In this document: piece after piece, positions 51,220 to 59,913 of the stretch
How positions within the stretch are numbered: position 1 is the stretch's first letter
How the letters are laid out: every line of letters begins with the position of its first letter
Source of the DNA: Candidatus Tectimicrobiota bacterium
GTDB lineage: Bacteria > JACPUC01
Length of the DNA stretch: 64,000 bases
Assembly (NCBI GenBank): GCA_016192455.1
Contig: JACPUC010000017.1
Span: 69,581-133,580, forward strand
Direction: 5' to 3'
Program-made: the position numbers and the translations under genes
Notes under the pieces: generated by a model
What the model was told of the DNA's origin: nothing
Database searches by the model: none
What the model saw: the letters and a program-made list of their open reading frames with translations, nothing else

Positions 51220-52143
51220 ATGCGCACCACGCTGCTGCTGCTCTTGGTGGCGTTCTTAGCCTCGATCCCCTTCCTGGGGTCGAGCTACTTGCCGACCTTC
51301 TTCATCATCCTGTTCATGAACCTCATCCTGGCATCGAGCTACGACATCGTCGGCGGCTACCTCGGCTACGTCAACCTCGGGCACGCCGTCTTCTTCGGCC
51401 TCGGCGCCTACACCTTCGGCATCACCTGGAACGCGCAGGCGCCGCTCGGCGTGGCCTTCGTCTGCGCGGTGGCGGCGGCGGTGATCTTCGCGGCGCTGAT
51501 GGCCTACCCCTTCTTCCGCCTGCACGGCGCTTACTTCTCCCTGGGCACCTTCGGGCTCATCCGCCTCTTCGAGCTCCTGGCCTTCAACTTCGGCAGCCTG
51601 ACGGGAGGCTCGGGCGGCCTCAGCGTCCCTTCCAGCTACCGGCTCCTGCCGACCTTCTACACCACACTCATTCTGGCCCTCCTGACGCTCGCCATCGTTT
51701 ACAAGATCGCCAAGTCGCGCCTGGGGCTGGCTTTCGTGAGCATCCGCGAGGACGAGAAGGTGGCGCGCGACTTCGGCGTCCCGGTGCTGCGCTACCAAAC
51801 CCTCGCCCTCATGCTCAGCGCCAGCATTGCCGGTCTCATGGGGGCGGTCTACACCTGGTACATCATCTACATCAACCCGGAGGCGGTTTTCGGCACGGAG
51901 ATGGCCCTGCTGCCGGTGGCCATGGCCATGCTCGGCGGCACCGGCGCCATCGCCGGCCCGGTGATCGGCGCCGTTTTCATCTCCATCGTCGAGGAGTTCC
52001 TGTGGACGAAACTCCCGTACCTGCACTTGGCGGCATATGGGCTGGTCATTGCGGGGGTGGGGTTGTTCATGCCGGGCGGCATTGTGCGGGTGCCGTTCAT
52101 CGAGGCTCGCTTGCGCTGGCTTGGACTGGTCGAAGATCTTTGA
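51220..52143 (+). CDS. livM: Branched-chain amino acid ABC transporter permease LivM (second operon)
   Basis: A 307-residue permease: IVGGYLGYVNLGHAVFFGLG near residue 43 is the LivM signature, and SRLGLAFVSIREDEKVARDF near 165 is the coupling loop. ATG at 51220 has GGGAG at good spacing and the next residues form a hydrophobic segment. It is 84 bases after livH. Confidence 0.93.
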   Translation: MRTTLLLLLVAFLASIPFLGSSYLPTFFIILFMNLILASSYDIVGGYLGYVNLGHAVFFGLGAYTFGITWNAQAPLGVAFVCAVAAAVIFAALMAYPFFRLHGAYFSLGTFGLIRLFELLAFNFGSLTGGSGGLSVPSSYRLLPTFYTTLILALLTLAIVYKIAKSRLGLAFVSIREDEKVARDFGVPVLRYQTLALMLSASIAGLMGAVYTWYIIYINPEAVFGTEMALLPVAMAMLGGTGAIAGPVIGAVFISIVEEFLWTKLPYLHLAAYGLVIAGVGLFMPGGIVRVPFIEARLRWLGLVEDL

Positions 52144-52262
52144 AAGAGAGCAGCGGCTCTCTCCCGCGAGGTGCGTCGTCGCGGTGGGCGGGTCGTCAGG
52201 CCGCGGCGGGGTGACGCGGGCGCCTCGACTCTTCGTGACAGGCAGCTCTTGAGCAGGCAATC

Positions 52263-53018
52263 ATGCCAATCATCTTGGAAGCGTCCTCCATCTCGAAGAG
52301 TTTCCGTGGCCTGATGGCCATTTCCGACGTGAGCGTGCGGCTCGAGGAGGGCCAGATCACGGGCCTCATTGGACCGAACGGGGCCGGCAAGACGACGCTC
52401 TTCAACATCATCACCGGCGGTATTGCACCCGACCGCGGCACGGTCACCTTCCTCGGCAAGGAGCTCGGCAAGCTCACCCCCGATCGCATCTGCCGCCTCG
52501 GCATCTCCCGCACCTACCAGCTCGTCCGCCCATTCCTCAGCCTGCCGGTCTACCGGAACGTGCTCATCGGAGTCTACTTCGGGCGAGATGGGTACATCAG
52601 CTCCGCGAAGGCGGAGCGCGAGGTGGATGAGCTGCTCGAGTTCGTCGGCTTGCGCGACAAGCGCGCGGCGCGCGCCAGCGAGCTCAACACCGTGGAGCGC
52701 AAGCACCTGGAGATCGCCCGCGCCCTGGCCACCCTGCCGCGCCTCCTGCTCCTCGATGAGGTGGTGGCCGGACTCAATCCCAGCGAGACGAGCGCGGTCA
52801 TGGAGTCCATCCGCGAAATCCGGCGCCGGGGTGTGACGATCTTCCTCATCGAACACGTCATGAAAGTCGTCATGGGGCTCTCCGATCACCTCCTGGTCCT
52901 GCATCACGGCGAGCTCATCGCCGAGGGCAAACCGGAGAAGGTCGCCACTTCGCCAGCCGTGGTGGAGGCCTACCTGGGTCACCGGAGACCCGCCGGAGCC
53001 TACCATGCTGAGGGTTGA
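52263..53018 (+). CDS. livG: ABC transporter ATP-binding protein LivG (second operon)
   Basis: A 251-residue ATPase: Walker A GPNGAGKTTL near residue 37, LNTVERKHLEIARAL in the signature position (LSG replaced by LNTVE, as often in LivG), Walker B LLLLDEVVAGLNP and the IFLIEHVMKVVMG H-loop region. Walker B has Glu-Val where Glu-Pro is usual. It overlaps livF by 14 bases. Confidence 0.92.
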   Translation: MPIILEASSISKSFRGLMAISDVSVRLEEGQITGLIGPNGAGKTTLFNIITGGIAPDRGTVTFLGKELGKLTPDRICRLGISRTYQLVRPFLSLPVYRNVLIGVYFGRDGYISSAKAEREVDELLEFVGLRDKRAARASELNTVERKHLEIARALATLPRLLLLDEVVAGLNPSETSAVMESIREIRRRGVTIFLIEHVMKVVMGLSDHLLVLHHGELIAEGKPEKVATSPAVVEAYLGHRRPAGAYHAEG

Positions 53019-53709
53019 GCAGCTCGCCGTCTCCTACGGCATCATTCCGGCGGTGCACGACGTCTCCCTGACGGTCAATGAGAAGGAGATCGTCTCGCTC
53101 ATCGGCGCCAATGGAGCCGGTAAGACCACCACCCTGAACGCCATCTCCGGAGTTCTGCCGATTCGCAGCGGGCGGGTGTTCTTCGATGGGCAGGAGCTGA
53201 CGGGGGCGGGCTCGCACCGGATCGTGGAACGCGGCCTCATCCAGATTCCGGAGGAGCGTCATCTCTTCCCGGACATGAGTGTTGCCGAGAACCTGGAAAT
53301 GGGGGCCTTCTCAGCCGAGGCGCGCCACCTGGCGCGGCGGACGCTTGCCTGGGTGCACGAGCTCTTCCCCCGCCTCCATGAGCGCCGCTCGCAGCTTGCC
53401 GGCACGCTAAGCGGCGGGGAGCAGCAGATGCTGGCGATCGGTCGCGGCCTCATGGCGCGGCCGAAGCTCCTCATGCTAGACGAGCCCTCCCTCGGCCTGG
53501 CACCACTCATCGTCGACGACCTCTTCCGCATCATGGTGGAGATCAACCGCTCCGACGTAGCGATCCTCCTGGTCGAGCAGAATGCCGCCCAGGCCCTGGA
53601 GACCTCGCACCGCGCCTACGTCATGGAGAATGGCCGCATCACCCTGGCCGGCGAGGCCCAGGCCCTGCTCGAGGATGAGCAGGTGCGCGCCGCGTACCTG
53701 GGCATCTGA
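53005..53709 (+). CDS. livF: ABC transporter ATP-binding protein LivF (second operon)
   Basis: A 234-residue ATPase: GANGAGKTT near residue 34, IPEERHLFPDMSVAENLEMG near 76, LSGGEQQMLAIGRGLM near 134 and LLMLDEPSLGLAP near 156. Last gene of the operon; its start overlaps livG, as in the first Liv operon. Confidence 0.93.
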   Translation: MLRVEQLAVSYGIIPAVHDVSLTVNEKEIVSLIGANGAGKTTTLNAISGVLPIRSGRVFFDGQELTGAGSHRIVERGLIQIPEERHLFPDMSVAENLEMGAFSAEARHLARRTLAWVHELFPRLHERRSQLAGTLSGGEQQMLAIGRGLMARPKLLMLDEPSLGLAPLIVDDLFRIMVEINRSDVAILLVEQNAAQALETSHRAYVMENGRITLAGEAQALLEDEQVRAAYLGI

Positions 53710-53745
53710 GAGCATCTTCCCGCAAGCGCGCCCGAAAACAGATGG

Positions 53746-53764
53746 GGGGGATCATTGATCCCCC
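53746..53764. repeat. Palindrome copy 1, between convergent genes
   Basis: GGGGGATCA-T-TGATCCCCC, a perfect palindrome, lies between livF (ends 53709) and the M20 peptidase gene (ends 53806). Copy 2 is at 59031-59047. There is no T-tract, but a hairpin here could still end transcripts from both sides. Confidence 0.7.
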
Positions 53765-53805
53765 GCACCACCTCGTTCCTCCTTTTGCCCGCACCTGCCT
53801 CCCCC

Positions 53806-55116
53806 CTACCCGACCCCGCACCAGCTCATGATGAAGGCCGCCGTGGCCTTGATGGTGCTGAGGTATTCTTCCATATCGAGCCACTCATCGGCGCCGTGGA
53901 AGTTGGCGCCGGTGGCGCCGAAGGAGATGGCGGGCGTCTTTGTGTAGTTGTTGAAGAAGCGGATGTCGCTCCCCGTGGGGATGCCGCTGACGATCGGCGC
54001 GCTGCCGGTGTAGCTCTCGATGGCCCGCTTGCTCAAGGTGACGATGTCGTCAGTCTCCGGGACCTGGCTGGGCGTGAAGCGGATGTCGCCCCAGACGATG
54101 CGCGGCGGGTTGCGGCGCAGCCAGGGGTCGCCCTGGGCGACGCGCTCCACCGCGGCGCTGATCTCCTGCTTCACGTCCTCCTCGCGCTCGCCGGGGGGGT
54201 ACTGCGCCGTGGCCGTCACCACGCAGGCCTCGGGCGTGGCGAGGTAGTAGCCGCTGCCCTTGATGCGGGCGACGCTCGGGCAGATGCAGGTGGCGTTGCC
54301 GTAGAGGCGGTCGTAGATGTCGCAAGAGACGCGCTTGCGGCGCTCGACCCCAAGCTGGCGCAGGGCGAGGACGATCTCGGCGGCCCACTCGATGGCGTTG
54401 CCCTCCTCGCGATCCATGACGTAGAAGAGGGGCGAGGTGGGGAAGCCGGGGACGTGCACGTCGAAGGTGAGGATGCCGAGGTTGGCGATGTTGAGCTGGC
54501 GCATGCCGGTGTCGATGGGGTGGCCGTAGAAGGCGCCGTCCCCCTGCACGCCGTCGAGGATGCAGGCCATGATGCCGGGCACGCCGCCGACCTCCTCCTC
54601 GATGGTGCTGGCGAAGGTGAGGTCGCCGCGCAGCGGGATGCGGGCGCCGCGCAGGGCCGTGAGGGCCATGAGGTTCTGCACCACGCCGGCCTTGTCGTCA
54701 GCCGCGCCGCGGCCGTACAGGCGCCCGTTCTCGATGCCGCCGGCGAAGGGGTCGTGCGTCCACTTCTCGGGCGCGAAGATGGGCACCGTGTCGATGTGCG
54801 CGAAGAGGACGAGGGAGCGCCCGCCGCCGCTGCCGGGGGCGTTGCCGACGATGTTCGGGCGCTCCTCGAGGGCCTGCATGTAAGGCATCTCGTAGCAGTT
54901 GTACTCGGGGTGGGCGCGCAGCGCCTCGCGGTTGCCGACGATGCGGCGCGTCGCCAGCCCCAGCTTCTGCAGCTCCGCCTCGATGAGGCGCTGCGCCTCC
55001 CCCTCGATGGTGGTGAAGCTCTTGATGGCGATGAGCCGGCGCAACAGCCCGAAGATGTCGTCGCGGTGGTCGTCGATGTAGGACTCGGTGCGCTTCCTGG
55101 CTTCGTTGATGTCCAT
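53806..55116 (-). CDS. M20-family metallopeptidase (ArgE/DapE/CPG2-like)
   Basis: A 436-residue zinc hydrolase of the M20 group, acting on amide bonds of small substrates. Metal ligands and catalytic residues are seen in LFAHIDTVP (His, Asp) near 105, YGRGAADDKAGVVQNLMAL (bridging Asp) near 133 and TIEEEVGGVPG (Glu-Glu) near 170, and the last His in ANFHGADEWLDM near 410. No signal peptide. It follows the zinc-ribbon gene by 24 bases, after the UbiD gene, so it may process an amide-linked substrate whose acid part is then decarboxylated. Confidence 0.9.
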   Translation of the reverse strand: MDINEARKRTESYIDDHRDDIFGLLRRLIAIKSFTTIEGEAQRLIEAELQKLGLATRRIVGNREALRAHPEYNCYEMPYMQALEERPNIVGNAPGSGGGRSLVLFAHIDTVPIFAPEKWTHDPFAGGIENGRLYGRGAADDKAGVVQNLMALTALRGARIPLRGDLTFASTIEEEVGGVPGIMACILDGVQGDGAFYGHPIDTGMRQLNIANLGILTFDVHVPGFPTSPLFYVMDREEGNAIEWAAEIVLALRQLGVERRKRVSCDIYDRLYGNATCICPSVARIKGSGYYLATPEACVVTATAQYPPGEREEDVKQEISAAVERVAQGDPWLRRNPPRIVWGDIRFTPSQVPETDDIVTLSKRAIESYTGSAPIVSGIPTGSDIRFFNNYTKTPAISFGATGANFHGADEWLDMEEYLSTIKATAAFIMSWCGVG

Positions 55117-55140
55117 ACGGCCCTCCCCTGAACCACACCC

Positions 55141-55281
55141 CTAGGCGCTGCGCTGGCGGTACACCGAGAACTCATGCGCGCAGTAGGGACAGTGGCAGTA
55201 GGCATCGGGGACCTCGAAGAACTCGGGGTCCACGTAGAAGGTCTCTTCGCAGCGTGGGCAGTTGACGTAGACGAGGTTCAT
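55141..55281 (-). CDS. Small zinc-ribbon protein (46 residues) in the UbiD operon
   Basis: ATG at 55281 (GAGGAGCG just upstream, inside the UbiD gene's end) starts MNLVYVNCPRCEETFYVDPE and goes on through FFEVPDAYCHCPYCAHEFSV to a stop at 55141. CPRC and CPYC form a four-Cys zinc ribbon. It starts 12 bases after the UbiD stop, so the two are coupled. Multi-subunit hydroxyarylic acid decarboxylases (VdcBCD, BsdBCD) have a small Cys-motif D subunit beside the UbiD-like C subunit; this protein could play a like role, though shorter. Confidence 0.75.
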   Translation of the reverse strand: MNLVYVNCPRCEETFYVDPEFFEVPDAYCHCPYCAHEFSVYRQRSA

Positions 55282-55292
55282 GGCGGCGCTCC

Positions 55293-56714
55293 TCAGCCGT
55301 AACGCTCGTACGGGATGTTCGTCAGCCGGTCGCGCGGGATGAAGTTCTCCAGGTCGATCTTCTCCATGACATCCTGGGGCACCGAGAGCTTGCGCGCGAA
55401 GCGCCGCGGGTCCACCGGTTTGGTGCAGTCGAAGCCGGTCTTCGTGCCCAGTTCGCTGGGGCGGCTGGGATCAAGGGTGGGGGCCGGCAACCCCGGCAAG
55501 ACGACGATGTCGCGGTCGCCCTGGAAGCGGGTGGCGAAGGCCTGCATCACCTGCTGCTCGTCGAAGATATCGACATCGGTGTCGAAGACCCAGGCGTGCT
55601 TCACCAGGTGGTGCGAGGTGAGGGCTTCGACGAGGGCGATCTTGCTGCTCCCCTCGACGAGCTTGTCGATCTGCAGGTAGAGGTGGAACTGGCCGCAGCC
55701 GGACATGGGAGCGTAGACGTTGGTGATCGTCGGCACGGCGCGGCGCACCTTCTCGTAGGCGGCCCCCTCGCGCGTCAGCGAGCCGAGGCAGTGCGAGTGC
55801 CCCACCATGAGGTCGTACCAGTGGGCGCCGGCGCGGTGCGTCACCGCTGTCACCTCGAGGTACGGGTTCCAGCGCTGCGGGCCGCTGTAGCGGGTGTACT
55901 CGCCGAAGGGGCCTTCGGGACGGCGCTTGCCGGCCATCAGGTGGCCCTCGATGACGAACTCGGCGTCCGCCGGCACCAGGAAGTCGTCGCCCAGGGTCTC
56001 CGACGGCACCAGTCGCAGGGGTTGGCCCAGCATGCCGCCGGCGGCCGCGAAGTGGCTATCGGTGAGGGGGATGCGCGTCTCGCAACCGAGGATGACGAGA
56101 GGGTGGGCACCCACCCAGTAGGCCACCCGCAGGTCCTCCCGGCGGCGCTCGTGCAGGGCGAAGATGTGGCCGTTGTGGGTGCTCGCTTCGAGCAGGACGC
56201 GAATCTCCCGCGGGCCGTGGATCCAGCCGCGGTGCAGGGCCGAGTTGTCGGTGCCGTACTCCGGGTGGTAGCAGGTGAGAAAGCCGCCGCTGATGTAGGG
56301 CCCCGGGTCCATGTCGTGGTGGACGAGGGCCGGCAGTTTCGTCAGGTCTATCTCGTCGCCGCGCGCCACGACCTCCTTCACCGGCGCCTGGGCGCGCTTC
56401 ACGACCACCGGCTGCCGGCGCTGGTGGCTGCGCTCGTAGGTGATGATCCCCAGCCGCTCGGCAGGGGCCTGCATCAGCTCCGCCAGGCGCCGCCGGCTCG
56501 ACATGAGGTAGGTGACGAGCGGAAACGCCGACGGCTCCCCGGCCTCGGTGCGCACGTTCTCGAAGACGAGGATGGGAAAGCGTTTCTCGCGCTCGAGCTT
56601 GGTGGCGAGCGCGGTCACCTGGTAGCGCGCCTGGACGGGCTGCGCGATGCGCACCACGTCCTCCGGGTGGCGCTCCTCCCAGAATGCCAGGAACGATTGC
56701 AGATCAGCCGACAT
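55293..56714 (-). CDS. UbiD-family decarboxylase (operon with zinc ribbon and M20 peptidase)
   Basis: A 473-residue UbiD homologue. SADLQSFLAFWEERHPEDVV at the start, ISGGFLTCYHPEYGT near 140 with an Arg in DNSALHRGWIHG, FVIEGHLMAGKRRPEGPFGE near 245 (the acidic EGPFGE motif) and DTDVDIFDEQQVMQAFATRF near 395 are typical. The ATG at 56714 has GGGGAG upstream. Its active-site residues look complete. Substrate unknown; prenyl-FMN must be supplied by an unlinked UbiX. Confidence 0.9.
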   Translation of the reverse strand: MSADLQSFLAFWEERHPEDVVRIAQPVQARYQVTALATKLEREKRFPILVFENVRTEAGEPSAFPLVTYLMSSRRRLAELMQAPAERLGIITYERSHQRRQPVVVKRAQAPVKEVVARGDEIDLTKLPALVHHDMDPGPYISGGFLTCYHPEYGTDNSALHRGWIHGPREIRVLLEASTHNGHIFALHERRREDLRVAYWVGAHPLVILGCETRIPLTDSHFAAAGGMLGQPLRLVPSETLGDDFLVPADAEFVIEGHLMAGKRRPEGPFGEYTRYSGPQRWNPYLEVTAVTHRAGAHWYDLMVGHSHCLGSLTREGAAYEKVRRAVPTITNVYAPMSGCGQFHLYLQIDKLVEGSSKIALVEALTSHHLVKHAWVFDTDVDIFDEQQVMQAFATRFQGDRDIVVLPGLPAPTLDPSRPSELGTKTGFDCTKPVDPRRFARKLSVPQDVMEKIDLENFIPRDRLTNIPYERYG

Positions 56715-56858
56715 CTCATCTCCCCTAAGCGCCGCCACGCACCACCGCGAGCGGCTGCCGCCGTGCATCTTCGCACGAAACCCCCGCGAGGGAACACCGC
56801 CCCCTTACTCGTCCGGCTGCCAATCCCGAATCGCGTCGATGAGCTCTGAGACGCCCCC

Positions 56859-58742
56859 CTAGCTGGTCAGCCCTTTCACGAGCTCCTTCGTCTCGCCCTC
56901 GACATCTTTCAGGAACTTCTCCTCAATGCCGTAGACACCCTCCTTGCCGCTGCTGCGGACGTAGTAGAGCTTCTTCTCCCCCTTCTTCTCCGGCATGGGG
57001 TTGCCGATGGTGATGGTGCCCACCTCCTTGCCGCCGGCGCCCCACAAGGTCGCCTTTGCCTTCGGCCGGTCGAAGCCGTAGTCGCCGGCGCCGGCGCCGC
57101 TCTTTTCAACAATCGCCGCAAACTCGGCGTCACCCAGTTGGTAGAGCAGCCCCGCCCCCTTCCAGCTCGGCAGGCGCGCCTCCTTCGGGCGCCGGAGCTC
57201 CCACTCGCTGCCGGCCCGCTTCAGCTCGTAAGTCTCGCCGTCGAAGAGGAGAGAGACCCGTTCGATGTCGGCGTTCTTGAAGACCCACAGCTTCTTGAAC
57301 CGCATCATCATCGCATCGCGGTTGAAGACGGGCTCCATATCCTTCGCCTTCAAGCCGATGACGTTCTTCCATCCCGTCATGGTGGCGTAGACGAGATTCC
57401 CGTCGGCTGACTTCGCGCCGATACGCAGCTCCTGGGGCTCCTTTCGCCCCTCGATCTTGACCCGGTACCAGCGGCTCGGTTTGTCGAGGCCATAGGCGGC
57501 GAGGTCCTGTGGCTGCTCGTCGACGAAGGCCGCCGCCTCGATGTCGGCGAGGTCCCAGAGGAAGCTGCTGATGCGCACCTCGTCCGCCTTCACCGCGTCG
57601 GGGGCCAGCATCTCCCAGTCGTCCTTCCCCTTCTTGCGCACCTGCACACGCTCGCCGGCCGCCTCGAACTCCAGCTCCGTCACCTTGTCGCGCTCGAACT
57701 CGAAGGTCTTGCGGTGCCGCAGGCTCGCCACCTCCTTCGGCAGCTTCTCGATGAACTTCTCGTCCATGAGGAGAACCTGCTTGCTGCCGGAGCGCCGCGC
57801 GTACACCCCCTTCTTCTTCTCATCGAAGCGCCCCAGGAGGAAGGACGCCTGATCATCGCCGGCGCGCAGGTCCACCCTCACCTTCGGCGCCTCGAGGCCA
57901 TAGGGCGCCAGCTCGTCGGTGGACTCGCTGCTGAACTCCTTCACCTTGGCTTCCTTAAGGAGCTTGATGAGGTCCTCCACATCCCGCTGCGAAGCATCCG
58001 CCGCGAGCGGCACGCTGAGGTGCCATGCGGAGCCCTTGCCCGGCAACGTCGCGGTCGCGCCGCTCGGCGCCTCTGTCTTCGGCTGCGGCTCCTTGCCGGC
58101 GTCGGGTTTCGCCGCAGCGCCGGAAGGCGCGCCGCCGTGCCGCAGGACAATGCGCGTCTCCCCCACGTTGAGCTCGATCTCCTGCAGACGCTCCGGGGCG
58201 AAGTGGAGGAGCGCCTTGTCGCGCAGATCATAGACCCCCCTGTTGAGGCTGGCGTAGAGGGAGGTTGGAGCCAGCTCGACGGCCTTCGCGCCGTCAGCGA
58301 GCATGTAGACCCCAGCCCCCGCGGGGTTCTCCGCGCCGATCGCCAGGGTGCGAGGTTTCTCTTCTCCGTCGATGGTGAGGGAGAGCGTGAGGCGCGGCTT
58401 CTCGAGGCCGTAAGGTTGCAGGTCGGTTACGTCCTCCTTGACGTAGCGGCTGCGCTTCTGCGTGGCGACCGTCTTCAGGAAGGCTTCGATCGCCTCCTTG
58501 TCCCCCGGCGTTGCGAGGGGGGCAGTGAGTTTCCAGCCGCCGGCGCTGGACTCGATGGTGAGAGCCTGATCTTTCCCCTGGAGGGTAAGCTGTTTCACCT
58601 TCGCCGTATCGAAGTTCAGGACGCGCTCGCTCCGGTCCTTCGCCTCCTGGCGAGCTTTCCCACCGCGCACCTCGTAGAAATAGTAGAAGAGGAGCAGGCA
58701 CGCCAACACCGCCGCAAAGATGATCGTCTTCTTGGAATTCAC
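56859..58742 (-). CDS. DUF4340 domain-containing membrane-anchored protein
   Basis: A 627-residue protein with one N-terminal anchor (TIIFAAVLACLLLFYYFYEV) and three or so repeats of the DUF4340 unit, seen in the recurring L.PYGLEKP.LTLSLTI / LAPYGLEAPKVRVDL / LAAYGLDKPSRWYRV motifs. Such proteins normally sit beside GldG-type ABC exporter genes; none is here, so this is an orphan. A GTG at 58742 with a GGAGG site is the best start; an upstream frame to 59072 lacks homology. Probably faces the periplasm. Confidence 0.87.
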   Translation of the reverse strand: MNSKKTIIFAAVLACLLLFYYFYEVRGGKARQEAKDRSERVLNFDTAKVKQLTLQGKDQALTIESSAGGWKLTAPLATPGDKEAIEAFLKTVATQKRSRYVKEDVTDLQPYGLEKPRLTLSLTIDGEEKPRTLAIGAENPAGAGVYMLADGAKAVELAPTSLYASLNRGVYDLRDKALLHFAPERLQEIELNVGETRIVLRHGGAPSGAAAKPDAGKEPQPKTEAPSGATATLPGKGSAWHLSVPLAADASQRDVEDLIKLLKEAKVKEFSSESTDELAPYGLEAPKVRVDLRAGDDQASFLLGRFDEKKKGVYARRSGSKQVLLMDEKFIEKLPKEVASLRHRKTFEFERDKVTELEFEAAGERVQVRKKGKDDWEMLAPDAVKADEVRISSFLWDLADIEAAAFVDEQPQDLAAYGLDKPSRWYRVKIEGRKEPQELRIGAKSADGNLVYATMTGWKNVIGLKAKDMEPVFNRDAMMMRFKKLWVFKNADIERVSLLFDGETYELKRAGSEWELRRPKEARLPSWKGAGLLYQLGDAEFAAIVEKSGAGAGDYGFDRPKAKATLWGAGGKEVGTITIGNPMPEKKGEKKLYYVRSSGKEGVYGIEEKFLKDVEGETKELVKGLTS

Positions 58743-59185
58743 CGCCTCGTCCCTCCTGGAAGACGTCCCCAACACTCCGGTGGGGTGGTGGAGATGTTCG
58801 CCAGAAGCGTTCTGTCGACATCGCCTGGATGGGGAGCTTGCCACCCCCCTTGGTCGCCTCGAATCGGGGGCCGCTTCAAGACCGCCATGCACCGAGCGCG
58901 GCGCAAGAAGTCCCCGCTGCTCGGTTCCGTGGAAACCAGGCGCGAGGGGTCCCGGTCCCGAACGTCTCCGCAAATCTGTGTTTGGCGACGCGCCGCCGCG
59001 GCAGTCCGCGCAGGCAGACGCGCCCCTTCCGGGGATCAGTGATCCCCCCACGCGCGGGTACCGCTCCCGCACTGCCGTGGCGCGGCTCCGTGTGATGGTT
59101 CTGGTGGTCTTGGAGCACCCTCCGCCGCTGGCAGCCTGCCGCTTGGAAACGCCATCCCTCCGCAGCGAATTTCCGCCACGCAGCC
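58743..59185. other. Intergenic region upstream of the DUF4340 gene
   Basis: About 440 bases with no recognisable gene. It contains palindrome copy 2 (59031-59047) and otherwise gives only compositional open frames. Confidence 0.45.
59031..59047. repeat. Palindrome copy 2
   Basis: GGGGATCA-G-TGATCCCC, perfect 8-base arms. On the minus strand it shares TGGGGGGATCAYTGATCCCC with copy 1 at 53744-53764 (Y is C here, T there). Lies between the pseudo-receiver regulator gene and the DUF4340 gene, where the former's transcript should end. Confidence 0.7.
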
Positions 59186-59872
59186 CTACGAGCTTGCCAC
59201 CTGCGCGCCGGCGAGCTGCTGGTAGCGGTCGAGCTTGCGATACAAGGTGCCCAGCCCAATGCCCAGCATCCCCGCCGCCGCAGGCTTATCGCCGTGCAGG
59301 CTCGCCAGGATGCGCTCGATCATCAGGCGCTCCACCTCCTCCAGGGTCATGCCGACCATCACGCCGAGATCAGCCGAATTGGCCCGGCTGCCGGTGATCG
59401 CCTCGACGCCATAGTTGCGGTAGAGCCGCCGCTGCAGGGTGGAGTTCTCGCACACCAGGTGCTGGTGCTCCAGGCCGCGCCGCAGCACCGCCAGGAGCTT
59501 GGGGTAGTGGAAAGGCCGCAGTTGGAAGTCATCGGCCCCTTGGCGCATTGCCTCCGAGGCGAGCTCCAGGTCCTGCTGGCCGGCCAGCAGCATGATGGCG
59601 CAGACCTCCGGGTTGCGCCGTTTCGCCACCTCCAGGAGACGCATCCCGTCCAGGTTGGCTCCCCGCAGTTCCGTGATCATCGCCGCCAACGCTTCCTCGT
59701 CGAGGGCGTTGATCGCCACCTCGGTGCAACTCGCTTCCAGCACCTCGTAGCCAGCCTCGCGCAGCACACCGCGCAGCTCCCTGACAGCCGCATCCTCGCC
59801 CCGCGCCGCCAGGAGGAGCTTGGCGGGGGGCTGTCCCACCGACCCTGGTGATGAGCCGTTCTTCGGCGCCAT
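59186..59872 (-). CDS. Pseudo-receiver regulator: REC-like domain plus Fis-type HTH, no AAA+
   Basis: A 228-residue protein with a receiver-like fold (LLLAARGEDAAVRELRGVLR to about residue 140) and a C-terminal Fis HTH (MTLEEVERLMIERILASLHG, then GLGTLYRKLDRYQQL). It is like an NtrC regulator from which the sigma-54 AAA+ domain is gone. The receiver looks dead: the acidic pair is replaced by AARGED, the phospho-Asp position reads TEL (usual TDL), the Thr is Leu (MLLAG) and the Lys is Arg (LRPF). So it likely works without phosphorylation. ATG at 59872 used; an upstream ATG at 59968 adds 32 unstructured residues. Confidence 0.82.
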   Translation of the reverse strand: MAPKNGSSPGSVGQPPAKLLLAARGEDAAVRELRGVLREAGYEVLEASCTEVAINALDEEALAAMITELRGANLDGMRLLEVAKRRNPEVCAIMLLAGQQDLELASEAMRQGADDFQLRPFHYPKLLAVLRRGLEHQHLVCENSTLQRRLYRNYGVEAITGSRANSADLGVMVGMTLEEVERLMIERILASLHGDKPAAAGMLGIGLGTLYRKLDRYQQLAGAQVASS

Positions 59873-59913
59873 GCCGTTCGCCTCGGCCTCCCCCTTGGCC
59901 TGCCGGGGAGGGG

